DNA of 64,000 nucleotides from Pseudomonas sp. GM74. GTDB lineage: Bacteria > Pseudomonadota > Gammaproteobacteria > Pseudomonadales > Pseudomonadaceae. The notes under the pieces were generated by a model. It was not told where the DNA came from. It was given only the letters and a program-made list of their open reading frames with translations, and did not search any database. The stretch covers positions 96,673-160,672 of the forward strand of contig NZ_AKJG01000047.1 in the NCBI RefSeq assembly GCF_000282455.1. The letters are read 5' to 3'. The translations under genes were made by a program, and so were the position numbers. Below are positions 1 to 9,065 of this stretch, piece by piece (within the stretch, counting starts at the first letter, position 1; the number at the start of each line of letters is the position of its first letter).

Positions 1-177
1 ATCGATGCCGGCAACAACGGCGGGGTGGTCGAGCGTTTTCAGGTCTTTCACTTGCCGGCGCTGTTTGTCGTTCGCGACGGCGAATTCTTTGGAACACTGA
101 AGTCGCGCCTGACCGACACCGAGCTCAATCGGGCCGTGCGCCAGGCGCTGAGTCGAACAGCAGAGGAGTTGCCATGA
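1..177 (+). CDS. Thioredoxin-like protein, C-terminal fragment
   Basis: The reading frame is open from the first base, so only the last 58 residues are seen. The motif LPALFVVRDGEFFG looks like the cis-proline strand of the thioredoxin fold, followed by a C-terminal helix. The stop codon overlaps the start of the next gene (ATGA, 174-177), so the two are probably co-transcribed and translationally coupled. The active-site CxxC, if there is one, lies outside the window, so oxidoreductase activity cannot be judged. Confidence 0.6.
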   Translation: MDAGNNGGVVERFQVFHLPALFVVRDGEFFGTLKSRLTDTELNRAVRQALSRTAEELP

Positions 178-1127
178 TGGGAGTAGTTGCCAGGCCGACG
201 ATCGGCATTATCGGGACCGGCGCAATCGGCGGTTTCTACGGGGTGATGCTGGCGCGTGCCGGTTTTGATGTGCATTTTCTGCTGCGCAGCGAATTTTGCG
301 CCGTGACCGAGCACGGGTTGCAAGTCGATAGCGCGCCCCACGGTGCGCTGAAACTGAATCCGGTACAGGCTTATTCGAACGCTGAAGACATGCCGCCCTG
401 CGACTGGCTGCTGGTGGGGGCGAAAACCACCAGCAACGCCGACCTGGCACCCGCCATCCTGCAGGCGGCGGCACCGAACGCCAAGGTACTGCTGCTGCAA
501 AACGGTCTGGACGTCGAAGACAGCCTGCGCGCGTTGCTTCCCGATTCGCTGCATGTGCTTGGAGGACTCTGTTACATCTGCGTCCATCGCGAGGCGCCGG
601 GCGTCATTACCCATCAGGCGCTGGGCGCGGTGCATGTGGGGTACCACAGCGGTCCCGCCGATGGGCCGGCACGCACTGCGATTGTCGAGGAGGGCGTCGG
701 GCTGTTTCGCAGCGCCGGCCTCGACTCCCAGTCCATGGCGAATTTACATCAGGCGCGTTGGCAAAAACTGGTCTGGAATATCCCTTACAACGGTCTCTCG
801 GTTTTGCTGGGGGCGAGCACTACACCGTTGATGGCCGATGCCGACAGTCGCGAGCTGATCAAGGCGCTGATGGCTGAAGTGGTACAAGGCGCAATCGCCT
901 GCGGGCACGACGTACCGGCAGGGTATGCCGAGCATTTGTTCATGGTGACTGAAAAGATGCCCGACTACTGGCCGAGCATGTACCACGATTACTTGCACAA
1001 GCGACCGCTGGAACTGGCCGCGATCTACGCCCGGCCTTTGGCGGCGGCGAAGGCGGCCGGGTGTGAGATGCCACGCATCGAGGCCTTGTATCGCAGTTTG
1101 AGTTTCATTGATCGACGCAACACCTGA
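174..1127 (+). CDS. Putative 2-dehydropantoate 2-reductase (ApbA/PanE family)
   Basis: The 317-residue product starts with a Rossmann fold, GIIGTGAIGG (about residues 10-19), the NADPH-binding glycine loop of ketopantoate reductases. An ApbA C-terminal helical domain with KLVWNIPYNGL follows. Family members reduce 2-dehydropantoate to pantoate for pantothenate and CoA synthesis. Pseudomonads carry several paralogues, so the true substrate is uncertain and I give no symbol. ATGs at 174 and 177 are both usable behind GAGGAG. The first overlaps the preceding stop. The gene lies 25 bp before a 5'-nucleotidase gene on the same strand. Confidence 0.8.
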   Translation: MMGVVARPTIGIIGTGAIGGFYGVMLARAGFDVHFLLRSEFCAVTEHGLQVDSAPHGALKLNPVQAYSNAEDMPPCDWLLVGAKTTSNADLAPAILQAAAPNAKVLLLQNGLDVEDSLRALLPDSLHVLGGLCYICVHREAPGVITHQALGAVHVGYHSGPADGPARTAIVEEGVGLFRSAGLDSQSMANLHQARWQKLVWNIPYNGLSVLLGASTTPLMADADSRELIKALMAEVVQGAIACGHDVPAGYAEHLFMVTEKMPDYWPSMYHDYLHKRPLELAAIYARPLAAAKAAGCEMPRIEALYRSLSFIDRRNT

Positions 1128-1152
1128 GTCGACCGACCTGAGGGGGAAGGGC

Positions 1153-2058
1153 ATGCCAAAGGCAATTGACGACAAGCTGGTGCTGGCGATTTCTTCGCGG
1201 GCGCTGTTCGACCTGAGCGAAAGCCACAAGGTCTACCTGTCGAGTGGCGTCGAAGCCTACCGGCAATATCAGATCGAACATGAAGACGAAATCCTCGAGC
1301 CCGGCGATGCCTTCCCGTTGGTGCAGAAACTCCTGAACCTCAACAACAGCCTCGGCCGCGCCCGGGTCGAGGTGATTCTGGTGTCGCGCAACAGCGCCGA
1401 CACCGGGCTGCGGGTGTTCAACTCGATTGATCACTACGGGCTGGCGATCTCCCGTGCGGCTTTTGTCGGTGGACGCAGTCCATATCCCTACCTCAAGGCC
1501 TTTGGCTGCGACTTGTTTCTCTCGACCCACGCCGAAGACGTACGCAATGCGCTGGACGCCGGGTTCGCGGCAGCGACCATTCTGTCTGGCGGTGCCAGCC
1601 GTGCGGCCAGCGACGAGTTACGCATTGCCTTCGACGGAGACGCGGTGCTGTTTTCCGATGAGTCGGAGCGCATTTATCAGGCCGGTGGTCTGGAAGCGTT
1701 CCAGGCCAGCGAGCGTGAGGCAGCCCGCGAGCCGTTGCGCGGCGGGCCGTTCAAGGGTTTTCTTGCGGCCCTCAATCTGTTGCAGCGTGAGTTCCCGCAG
1801 GATACCTGTCCGATCCGTACCGCACTGGTCACCGCGCGATCGGCGCCAGCCCATGAGCGGGTCATTCGCACGTTGCGCGAATGGGACATCCGTCTCGACG
1901 AGTCGCTGTTCCTCGGCGGCCTGACCAAGTCGGCCTTTCTCGAAGCCTTCGCGGCCGACGTGTTTTTCGACGATCAGGCCGGCCACTGTGAATTGGCCCG
2001 TGAAGTCGTGGCCACCGGTCATGTGCCCCATGGCATAAGCAACGAGCAAAAGGTTTAA
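1153..2058 (+). CDS. 5'-nucleotidase (cytosolic NT5C1-like family)
   Basis: The 301-residue protein resembles the bacterial relatives of cytosolic 5'-nucleotidase 1, which hydrolyse nucleoside 5'-monophosphates. Seen in the sequence are LVLAISSRALFDL near the N-terminus, AISRAAFVGG in the middle and FFDDQAGHC near the end, a HAD-like layout. The frame is open further upstream to 1108, but the ATG at 1153 is preferred: GAGGGGGAAGG lies just upstream and the protein then starts MPKAIDDKLVLA. It probably forms an operon with the upstream reductase. A role in nucleotide salvage or overflow is inferred from the family. Confidence 0.8.
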   Translation: MPKAIDDKLVLAISSRALFDLSESHKVYLSSGVEAYRQYQIEHEDEILEPGDAFPLVQKLLNLNNSLGRARVEVILVSRNSADTGLRVFNSIDHYGLAISRAAFVGGRSPYPYLKAFGCDLFLSTHAEDVRNALDAGFAAATILSGGASRAASDELRIAFDGDAVLFSDESERIYQAGGLEAFQASEREAAREPLRGGPFKGFLAALNLLQREFPQDTCPIRTALVTARSAPAHERVIRTLREWDIRLDESLFLGGLTKSAFLEAFAADVFFDDQAGHCELAREVVATGHVPHGISNEQKV

Positions 2059-2153
2059 GCCCACCGTTCAATGCGTTGCGCCGGACGCCGTAGTCGCCAA
2101 GGCACTGCTAAGCTGAATCAAATCTCCGCCATGTTGGCAGTCGAGGAGGTCAT

Positions 2154-2657
2154 ATGATTCGTACGATGCTGTATGCCACTGACCTTGGCCTGTACGCGCC
2201 CGTGGTGATGCAGCATGCCCTGGAACTGGCCAGGACCTTCAATGCCGGTTTGTATGTCGTGCATGCGGTTGAACCCATGGGGTTGTTTGCCGAATCGGTG
2301 CTGCAAAGTTATCTCGATGAACAGGCGCTGAGCGAGTTTCACAGCCAGGGCCTGAATACGGTGATCGCCAGTATCGAGCAGCGGGTGCTCGACAGTTTTC
2401 GTGAGGAATTGGGGGATGAAGGGGAGCACGACCTGGAGCGGATTCAAGCAGTACGGGTGCTGCAGGGCGATCCATCGCAGGTGATTCTGGACCAGGCGCA
2501 GAAACTCTCCGTGGATTTGTTGATCGTAGGTAGTCACAGCCACGGCGCCGGTGCGGAAACGCCTCTGGGGCGAACCGCCGCCCGTGTGTTGCAACTGTCC
2601 ACGGTGCCGGTCTATCTGGTGCCGCTGGTGCAACGTCGTCGTCAAGGGGACCGCTAG
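2154..2657 (+). CDS. Universal stress protein (UspA family)
   Basis: This is a single Usp domain of 167 residues. The N-terminus MIRTMLYATDLG carries the first strand and the Asp that contacts nucleotide in this fold. The C-terminal part has DLLIVGSHSHGAG followed by LGRTAARVL, matching the G-2x-G-9x-G(S/T) ATP-binding loop of ATP-type Usp proteins only loosely. A good Shine-Dalgarno GAGGAGG lies 7 bp before the ATG. The gene stands alone between the nucleotidase and cysB. A stress-survival role is inferred from the family; nothing local shows the signal it answers. Confidence 0.85.
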   Translation: MIRTMLYATDLGLYAPVVMQHALELARTFNAGLYVVHAVEPMGLFAESVLQSYLDEQALSEFHSQGLNTVIASIEQRVLDSFREELGDEGEHDLERIQAVRVLQGDPSQVILDQAQKLSVDLLIVGSHSHGAGAETPLGRTAARVLQLSTVPVYLVPLVQRRRQGDR

Positions 2658-2761
2658 GACACGAATAATGGCAATTTGATAAAAAAGTTCTAGATTTATT
2701 CTTCGAGCCATTAATATAGTTATATATCGTCGCTGATGCCCGTGGCGTCTACCTGCTTTGA

Positions 2762-3745
<984 letters not shown>

Positions 3746-3760
3746 CAGCGTTTCTGCCGG

Positions 3761-4243
3761 TCAAACCACCTCGGTGACAGCGAACTGTTGCCGAGCGCCC
3801 GCCACCATGATCTCCACCTCGTCACCCTCGAACTTGCCCAGCAGGCTTTTGCCCAGCGGTGAGCGCGGGGTGATGACGGTAATCAGTTGCCCCACCAGAT
3901 CGACCTTCAGGCCGGCTGCATCGGGGGCCAGAAACAGCCATTGTTCGCGCCCCTTCTCGTCCTCGAGCCCGAGCAGCGCACCCACTTCGATGCCCCGCCG
4001 ATCGTCATACGGGCGCAGAGTCAGGTTCTGGCAGAGGCTCAGTGACTGGCGAATTTCCTCGACCCGCCTGGCTTGCCCGGCCGCGAGATAGGACGCTTCC
4101 AGCCCCAGGGTGTCGTACTTGTTCTCGGCGATGTTTTCTTCGTGGGTCGCCGTTTCGTAGGCGGTTTGCGCGGCCCGTTCGGCGATGTCGAGATCGATCC
4201 GCAGCTTGTCGAGAATCAGTTGGTGGACGGTTTGCTTATTCAT
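3761..4243 (-). CDS. GreA/GreB-family transcription elongation factor-like protein
   Basis: The 160-residue protein has an N-terminal helical hairpin (LDIAERAAQTAYETATHEEN) and a C-terminal FKBP-like Gre domain ending in SPLGKSLLGKFEGDEVEI, typical of GreA/GreB/Rnk. Gre factors rescue backtracked RNA polymerase by inserting the coiled coil into the secondary channel. The usual acidic pair at the hairpin tip is not obvious, so anti-backtracking activity is uncertain. The ATG at 4243 is preferred to the in-frame TTG at 4249. Its start is 2 bp from the stop of the membrane-protein gene before it, so the two are likely co-translated. Confidence 0.75.
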   Translation of the reverse strand: MNKQTVHQLILDKLRIDLDIAERAAQTAYETATHEENIAENKYDTLGLEASYLAAGQARRVEEIRQSLSLCQNLTLRPYDDRRGIEVGALLGLEDEKGREQWLFLAPDAAGLKVDLVGQLITVITPRSPLGKSLLGKFEGDEVEIMVAGARQQFAVTEVV

Positions 4244-4245
4244 GA

Positions 4246-4656
4246 TCAATCGCAGAATTGCAGGACGTTGGCGCGGCTTTTTTCGCTGGGTGCAGTCCGG
4301 TCCTGTTGCAGCCAGAACTGACAGCTTGGGTTGGCCAGGTTGCGACTGCTGCTGCGCGCCTGATCGAGCCGTTGCTGCTGCTCGTTCTTGCGCAGGTTTT
4401 CTTCATATTGCTCGAACAGTGGGCTCTGTGGCGCAATGCTCGGTATCGGTTGAGCCTCCATCGGCGGTTTGGCCAGTTGCTCCACTGCTGCCGCCACGGG
4501 TGCCAGTTGTTCGCTGAAAAGCAGGCGCGAAGCGAGCCAGCAGGTCAGCACAATGGCAATGAACCCCAGCCACATGCCGAGGGCGATGCTGCCGGTCAGT
4601 TGCAGGGCGTTGAGGCTGATCGGGAAGGATCGGCGCTGAGTGGGGCGGTGGGGCAT
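4246..4656 (-). CDS. Small single-pass membrane protein, unknown function
   Basis: I do not recognise this 136-residue protein. It has a short basic cytoplasmic N-terminus (MPHRPTQRRSF), one hydrophobic segment at about residues 21-45 (GSIALGMWLGFIAIVLTCWL) and a polar Gln/Pro-rich tail, probably periplasmic, with one cysteine near the end (CQFWLQQDR). The start at 4656 is fixed by a strong Shine-Dalgarno, AGGAGG, on the minus strand. A longer frame to 4680 has no such site. The tight junction with the downstream Gre-like gene suggests an operon. Confidence 0.65.
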   Translation of the reverse strand: MPHRPTQRRSFPISLNALQLTGSIALGMWLGFIAIVLTCWLASRLLFSEQLAPVAAAVEQLAKPPMEAQPIPSIAPQSPLFEQYEENLRKNEQQQRLDQARSSSRNLANPSCQFWLQQDRTAPSEKSRANVLQFCD

Positions 4657-4780
4657 GGTTGCCTCCTGGCGAAAGGTCACTGGCGAGTGGCGATTGTCGC
4701 ATGAAGAATAATCGCCGTCGGCTCTTCTGCACGGGGTAATTTATGCGGACAATCGGCGCCTTTGCCAACGGGAGCCTGCA

Positions 4781-5923
4781 ATGCCTGAAATGAAAACCCG
4801 CTGGGATATTTTTTGCACCGTGGTCGACAACTTCGGCGACATCGGCGTGACCTGGCGACTGGCCCGGCAACTGGTGGCCGAACATGGGCTGGCGGTGCGT
4901 CTATGGGTCGATGACCTGCGAGCGTTCGAGCGTTTGTGCCCGGAAATCGACATCCACGCCGGGCAGCAGTGGCAGCACGATGTCGAAGTGCGCCAATGGC
5001 CCGCCGAGTGGCAGCCGACCGAAGCTGCCGATGTGGTGATTGCTGCATTTGCCTGCCAATTGCCTGGCGCCTATATGGAGGCCATGGCCGAGCGCGAGAA
5101 GCCACCGCTATGGATGAACCTGGATTACCTGAGCGCCGAGGACTGGGTGACCGGCTGTCACGGCTTGCCCTCGGTGAAGTACAAAAGCGTACAGAAGTTC
5201 TTTTTCTTCCCGGGTTTCCAGAAGGGCACTGGCGGATTGTTGCGTGAGCGCGGGTTGCTTGAGCGTCGTCGGCAATTTCAGCAGGACCCGCAAGCTCAAA
5301 GCGAATTCCTGCACGGTTTAGGGATTGATCCTGCACCCGGTGCACAGTTGATCTCATTGTTTGCCTATGAAAACACCGGGCTGGCCAGTTGGCTCGATGC
5401 GATGGCTGGAGATTCGACGGCCACTCATCTGCTGGTGCCGGAAGGGCGGATTCTCGGCGATGTCGAGCGCTGGCTCGGTGTGCAAGGTTTGGCGGCCGGT
5501 GCCGTGCATGTGCGTGATACCTTGACCGTGCAAGTGCTGCCATTCGTCCGCCAGGACCAATACGACCGGTTGCTGTGGTGCTGCGATTTCAATGCCGTGC
5601 GCGGCGAAGACTCCTTTGTCCGCGCCCAATGGGCCGGCCGGCCATTTCTCTGGCACATCTACCGGCAGGAGGAAGACATCCACCTGGACAAGCTGGAAGC
5701 CTTCCTCGAAATCTATGTGAAGGGGTTATCTGCGCCTGCGCGGGAGGCGATCAGCGGTCTCTGGCGGGCGTGGAACGCTGGTGAAAAAATAGCCGACCAC
5801 TGGCAATTCACCCGTAAACACTGGCCAGAGCTGGAAAAACACGCCGAGGCGTGGTGTCAGGAACAGGCCTTGCAGGCCGATCTTGCCACGGCGCTGGTAC
5901 AGTTTTATGGAAATTGGATATGA
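4781..5923 (+). CDS. earP: EF-P arginine rhamnosyltransferase EarP
   Basis: EarP transfers L-rhamnose from dTDP-rhamnose onto Arg32 of elongation factor P. The modification lets EF-P relieve ribosome stalling at polyproline. The 380-residue protein is a GT-B glycosyltransferase of inverted type. The N-terminal VVDNFGDIGVTWRLARQL carries the conserved Asp region of the family, and the C-terminal half has RGEDSFVRAQWAGRPFLWHIY, the nucleotide-sugar region. It sits 48 bp upstream of efp on the same strand, the usual arrangement in pseudomonads. The target gene next door does encode Arg at position 32. Confidence 0.95.
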   Translation: MPEMKTRWDIFCTVVDNFGDIGVTWRLARQLVAEHGLAVRLWVDDLRAFERLCPEIDIHAGQQWQHDVEVRQWPAEWQPTEAADVVIAAFACQLPGAYMEAMAEREKPPLWMNLDYLSAEDWVTGCHGLPSVKYKSVQKFFFFPGFQKGTGGLLRERGLLERRRQFQQDPQAQSEFLHGLGIDPAPGAQLISLFAYENTGLASWLDAMAGDSTATHLLVPEGRILGDVERWLGVQGLAAGAVHVRDTLTVQVLPFVRQDQYDRLLWCCDFNAVRGEDSFVRAQWAGRPFLWHIYRQEEDIHLDKLEAFLEIYVKGLSAPAREAISGLWRAWNAGEKIADHWQFTRKHWPELEKHAEAWCQEQALQADLATALVQFYGNWI

Positions 5924-5971
5924 TACGCGGCCTAGATTTTTGTAAATCCCATCCAAATTCGGATATTCGCA

Positions 5972-6541
5972 ATGAAAACTGGTAAAGAACTGAAACCCGG
6001 GACCGTGATTCGTCTCGAAAACGATCCTTGGCTGGTTCAGAAAGCTGAATTCACCAAATCCGGTCGTAACAGCGCGATCATGAAAACCAAGCTGAAGAAC
6101 CTGCTGACCGGTTACAAGACCGAGATCGTTTACAGCGCCGACGACAAACTGGACGACGTAATCCTCGACCGCAAAGAAGCGACCCTGTCCTTCATCAGCG
6201 GCGACACCTACACGTTCATGGACACCACCGACTACACCATGTACGAGCTGAACGCTGAAGACATCGAAGCCGTTCTGCCTTTCGTTGAAGAAGGCATGAC
6301 CGATGTTTGCGAAGCGATCTTCTTCGAAGAGCGTCTGGTTTCCGTAGAGCTGCCGACCACCATCGTGCGTCAGGTTGACTACACCGAAGGTTCCGCTCGC
6401 GGCGACACTTCCGGCAAGGTAATGAAGCCTGCCAAACTGAAGAACGGTACCGAGCTGTCGGTTGCTGACTTCATCGAAATCGGCGACATGATCGAGATCG
6501 ATACCCGCGAAGGCGGTTCCTACAAAGGCCGTGCCAAATAA
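5972..6541 (+). CDS. efp: Translation elongation factor P
   Basis: The 189-residue, three-domain beta-barrel protein binds between the ribosomal P and E sites and promotes peptide bond formation at consecutive prolines. The domain I loop reads KSGRNSAIM, which places Arg at residue 32. This is the arginine (rhamnosylated) type rather than the lysine (beta-lysylated) type, and it fits the adjacent earP. The C-terminus [14 protein letters not shown] region (here [11 protein letters not shown]) is typical. A strong intrinsic terminator follows at 6560. A-rich codon choice (AAA, GAA) suggests high expression. Confidence 0.97.
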   Translation: MKTGKELKPGTVIRLENDPWLVQKAEFTKSGRNSAIMKTKLKNLLTGYKTEIVYSADDKLDDVILDRKEATLSFISGDTYTFMDTTDYTMYELNAEDIEAVLPFVEEGMTDVCEAIFFEERLVSVELPTTIVRQVDYTEGSARGDTSGKVMKPAKLKNGTELSVADFIEIGDMIEIDTREGGSYKGRAK

Positions 6542-6559
6542 GCACAGCTTCAGGAATGA

Positions 6560-6588
6560 AAAAGCCCGACCATTGAGTCGGGCTTTTT
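6560..6588 (+). terminator. Intrinsic terminator of efp
   Basis: An inverted repeat AAAAGCCCGAC / GTCGGGCTTTT with loop CATTGA is followed by a T tract, 19 bp after the efp stop codon. This is a typical rho-independent terminator. Confidence 0.9.
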
Positions 6589-6616
6589 TGTGCCTTTCAG
6601 AATCTGCGTTGAACCC

Positions 6617-6708
6617 CTGTGGGAGCGGGCTTGCTCGCGAAGGCGTCTTCATATTCGATATTTATGTCGACTGACAGTCCGCTTTTGCGAGCAAGCCCGC
6701 TCCCACAG
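6617..6708. repeat. REPIN (inverted REP pair)
   Basis: Two REP sequences in opposite orientation, CTGTGGGAGCGGGCTTGC... and ...GCAAGCCCGCTCCCACAG, are separated by about 40 bp. The pair lies between the efp terminator and the end of the esterase gene, whose stop codon starts 3 bp later. It is one of eight such elements in the window. Confidence 0.9.
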
Positions 6709-6710
6709 TT

Positions 6711-7724
6711 TTATTTCAGGTGTTCCTTGAGCTCTTGCGAGGCCTGTAGCATCGCCGAACGTACCGCCGGCACCTGGCTCACCACGTTGAGCAAACCGTA
6801 GTCGTGGATCAGGCCGTTGTAGCGAACCGAGGTCACCGGCACACCGGCCTCGTCCAGTTTGCGGGCATAGGCTTCGCCTTCGTCGCGCAACACGTCGGCT
6901 CCGGCGGTCTGCACCAGCGCTGGAGGCAGTCCTTTCAACTGGACGGTGGTCGCGCGCAGTGGTGAGGCGTAGATCTCGTTCCGCTGATTGGCGTCGGTGG
7001 TGTAGTTGTCCCAGAACCACTTCATCATGTTTTTGGTGAGGAAGTGCCCCTCGGCAAACTGGTTGTAGGACGCTGTTTCGAAGTTGGCATCCGTCACCGG
7101 CCACAGCAGCATCTGGAACCTGATCGCCGGCGTGCCCTTGTCCTTGGCCATCAGCGCAACCACCGCCGCCATGTTGCCGCCGACGCTGTTGCCGGCTACC
7201 GCCAGGCGATGGCCATCGACGTTGATCTCTTTGCCGTGCTCGGCCACCCATCGGGTTGCGGCGTAAGCCTGGTTGATCGCCACCGGGTAATGGGCTTCCG
7301 GCGACGGCGTGTAGTTCACGAATACGGCCGCGGCACCCGAGCCCGTCACCAGGTCTCGAACAAGGCGCTCGTGGGTCGGGAAGTCCCCCAGCACCCAGCC
7401 ACCGCCGTGGAAAAACATGAACACCGGTAGCTCGCCCTTGACCCCGGCCGGCCGGACGATGGTCAGGCTGATCGGTTGGCCGTCGACTTGAATGGTCTTC
7501 TGGCTGACGTCTGCTTTTGGCAGCGTCAACTTGACCCCGGCCTGCGCGCCCACCAGCACGGCGCGGGCCTCGGCGGGCGTCAGTTGCTCCATCGGTTTGC
7601 CGGCACCGGCATTCAGCACATCGAGGAACGCCTGGGTGTTGTGTTCAACCCCGTTACCTGCGAAGGCGTTGCTGATGGACAAGGCGAGAAGGGTACCGGT
7701 CAAGACTTTGCTGAAAGTGTTCAT
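6711..7724 (-). CDS. Exported alpha/beta hydrolase (HSL-type esterase/lipase)
   Basis: The 337-residue serine hydrolase has a signal peptide (LTGTLLALSISNAFA, cleavage near residue 22), so it probably acts in the periplasm or outside the cell. The hormone-sensitive-lipase signature is clear: HGGGW forms the oxyanion hole (about residues 106-110), GNSVG holds the nucleophilic serine (about 179), and GADVLRDEG and GLIHDYG carry the catalytic Asp and His. The substrate is unknown; short-chain acyl esters are usual for the family. It begins 34 bp after the ohr stop on the same strand, so it may be peroxide-induced with ohr. That link is an inference from spacing. Confidence 0.85.
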   Translation of the reverse strand: MNTFSKVLTGTLLALSISNAFAGNGVEHNTQAFLDVLNAGAGKPMEQLTPAEARAVLVGAQAGVKLTLPKADVSQKTIQVDGQPISLTIVRPAGVKGELPVFMFFHGGGWVLGDFPTHERLVRDLVTGSGAAAVFVNYTPSPEAHYPVAINQAYAATRWVAEHGKEINVDGHRLAVAGNSVGGNMAAVVALMAKDKGTPAIRFQMLLWPVTDANFETASYNQFAEGHFLTKNMMKWFWDNYTTDANQRNEIYASPLRATTVQLKGLPPALVQTAGADVLRDEGEAYARKLDEAGVPVTSVRYNGLIHDYGLLNVVSQVPAVRSAMLQASQELKEHLK

Positions 7725-7758
7725 GTTCGTTTCCTGTTCGGGCCTGGATAGTCAGCGT

Positions 7759-8178
7759 TTAGACGGTTACGTGCAGACGCACATCGACGTTGCCACGGGT
7801 TGCGTTGGAGTACGGGCAGACCTGGTGGGCCGCATCGACCAGTGCTTGTGCATCGGCTTGTTCAAGACCCGGCAGACTGATGTGCAGGTCGATGTCCAGA
7901 CCGAAGCCGCCGGGGATCTGGCCAATGCCGACGTGGGCGGTGATCGATGCATCGCTCGGGATGCTGCGCTTGGTCTGGCTTGCCACGAACTTCAGGGCGC
8001 CGATGAAGCAGGCGGAGTAGCCGGCGGCGAACAGTTGCTCAGGGTTGGTGGCTGCGCCGCCGGCACCGCCGAGTTCTTTCGGCGTGGCGAGCTTGACGTC
8101 GAGGATGTTGTCGCTGGAAACCGCACGACCGTCACGGCCACCGGTGGAAGTTGCGATTGCGGTGTAGAGAGTTTGCAT
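7759..8178 (-). CDS. ohr: Organic hydroperoxide resistance protein Ohr
   Basis: Ohr is a thiol peroxidase of the OsmC/Ohr family that reduces fatty-acid and other organic hydroperoxides. It is usually recycled by lipoylated proteins. The 139 residues match the family length. The two catalytic cysteines are visible: Cys57 in GYSACFIGAL and Cys121 in HQVCPYSNATRG, with the N-terminal Arg-containing loop GGRDGRAVSSD. The gene lies downstream of ohrR on the same strand, separated by a 349-bp stretch holding a REPIN and a repeat-rich promoter region. Confidence 0.95.
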   Translation of the reverse strand: MQTLYTAIATSTGGRDGRAVSSDNILDVKLATPKELGGAGGAATNPEQLFAAGYSACFIGALKFVASQTKRSIPSDASITAHVGIGQIPGGFGLDIDLHISLPGLEQADAQALVDAAHQVCPYSNATRGNVDVRLHVTV

Positions 8179-8290
8179 GGTGAAAGCCTCGTTCAGGGTT
8201 TGTTTTGCGCTAAATGTTTGCGCGCTAAGTAAGTGCGAAATAAATGTATCGCGCTAATGTTTAGTACGCAAGATAAATTTTGAAAAAAGT
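8179..8290 (-). promoter_or_regulatory. ohr upstream region with three GCGCTAA repeats
   Basis: Directly upstream of the ohr start, the plus strand carries GCGCTAA at 8207-8213, 8222-8228 and 8251-8257 (TTAGCGC on the coding strand). They lie in an A+T-rich background that also contains TTTAGTACGCAAGAT. This spot is where the OhrR operator should be. The repeats differ from the AATTGT-type palindrome known for Bacillus OhrR, so assigning them to OhrR is inference. Confidence 0.5.
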
Positions 8291-8416
8291 TTGAAAACGG
8301 GGGGCGGACGAAGGCTTGTATGTGACTGGAGGTGTCGAGATAGAGCTATTCAGGCGGGATTTTCAGCAGAGATTTTTTGAGGGTGAACCGGATCTTTCAG
8401 GACACCCTAAGGCAAA

Positions 8417-8506
8417 TGTGGGAGCGGGCTTGCTCGCGAAGAGGGAGTGTCAGGCAATATCACTATCGACTGACACTCCCTCTTCGCGAGCAAGCCCGCT
8501 CCCACA
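8417..8506. repeat. REPIN with a perfect 36-bp inverted repeat
   Basis: Arms 8417-8452 and 8471-8506 are exact reverse complements over 36 bp, including the REP core TGTGGGAGCGGGCTTGCTCG and the flank AAGAGGGAGTGTCA. The loop is 18 bp. It lies just past the ohrR stop and upstream of the ohr promoter region. In RNA it would fold into a very stable hairpin that could end or protect the ohrR transcript. Confidence 0.9.
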
Positions 8507-8527
8507 AGGATGGTGGTGGATTGGAGG

Positions 8528-8989
8528 CTAGAGGCTGTCTTGCAGGTGACGACGCAACTCCTGCAGCTCCGCTTGCAGCTTTTGCAGGCGCTCCACGGTC
8601 ATCCCGCTGGCGCCGAGGATGCACTGGGGAACATCTCGGGCCTTGTCGCGCAACGCCTGGCCCTGTTCGGTGAGTTCGACGATCACCACCCGCTCGTCCT
8701 CGCGGCTGCGGGTACGGCTGAGCAGGCCTTCGGCTTCCAGGCGCTTGAGCAGTGGCGTCAACGAGCCTGGATCGGTCAGCAACCGCGTGCTGATTTCACC
8801 TACGGTCAAACCGTCCCTTTCCCACAACACCATCATCGCCAGGTATTGCGGGTAGGTCAGGCCCAGCGCTTGCAGCAAGGGTTTGTAGACCTTGGTCATC
8901 ATCAGCGAAGTGGAATGCAGGGCGAAACAGGCCTGATTGTCCAGCAGCAGGTTGTCGCAGTTGTCCGGGGTGTTGCGCTCGGTGGTCAT
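8528..8989 (-). CDS. ohrR: Organic peroxide sensor/repressor OhrR (MarR family)
   Basis: The 153-residue MarR-type winged helix repressor is inactivated when organic peroxides oxidise a conserved N-terminal cysteine. Cys21 in DNQACFALHS is in the expected place, and Cys123 (VPQCILGASG) could be the resolving partner of two-Cys OhrR proteins. Further motifs are LTYPQYLAMMVLW and the wing RTRSREDERVV. It is adjacent to ohr as in most proteobacteria. A second protein of this type (ospR) is encoded at 24.2 kb beside gpx, so the window carries two peroxide-sensing MarR switches. Confidence 0.93.
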   Translation of the reverse strand: MTTERNTPDNCDNLLLDNQACFALHSTSLMMTKVYKPLLQALGLTYPQYLAMMVLWERDGLTVGEISTRLLTDPGSLTPLLKRLEAEGLLSRTRSREDERVVIVELTEQGQALRDKARDVPQCILGASGMTVERLQKLQAELQELRRHLQDSL

Positions 8990-9065
8990 GTCGAAGCCTT
9001 GATCTGTGATCTCAAGAATCTAGCGGGCGAATCTTTAATGCGCCATATAATTTTGCTCAGTGCCC

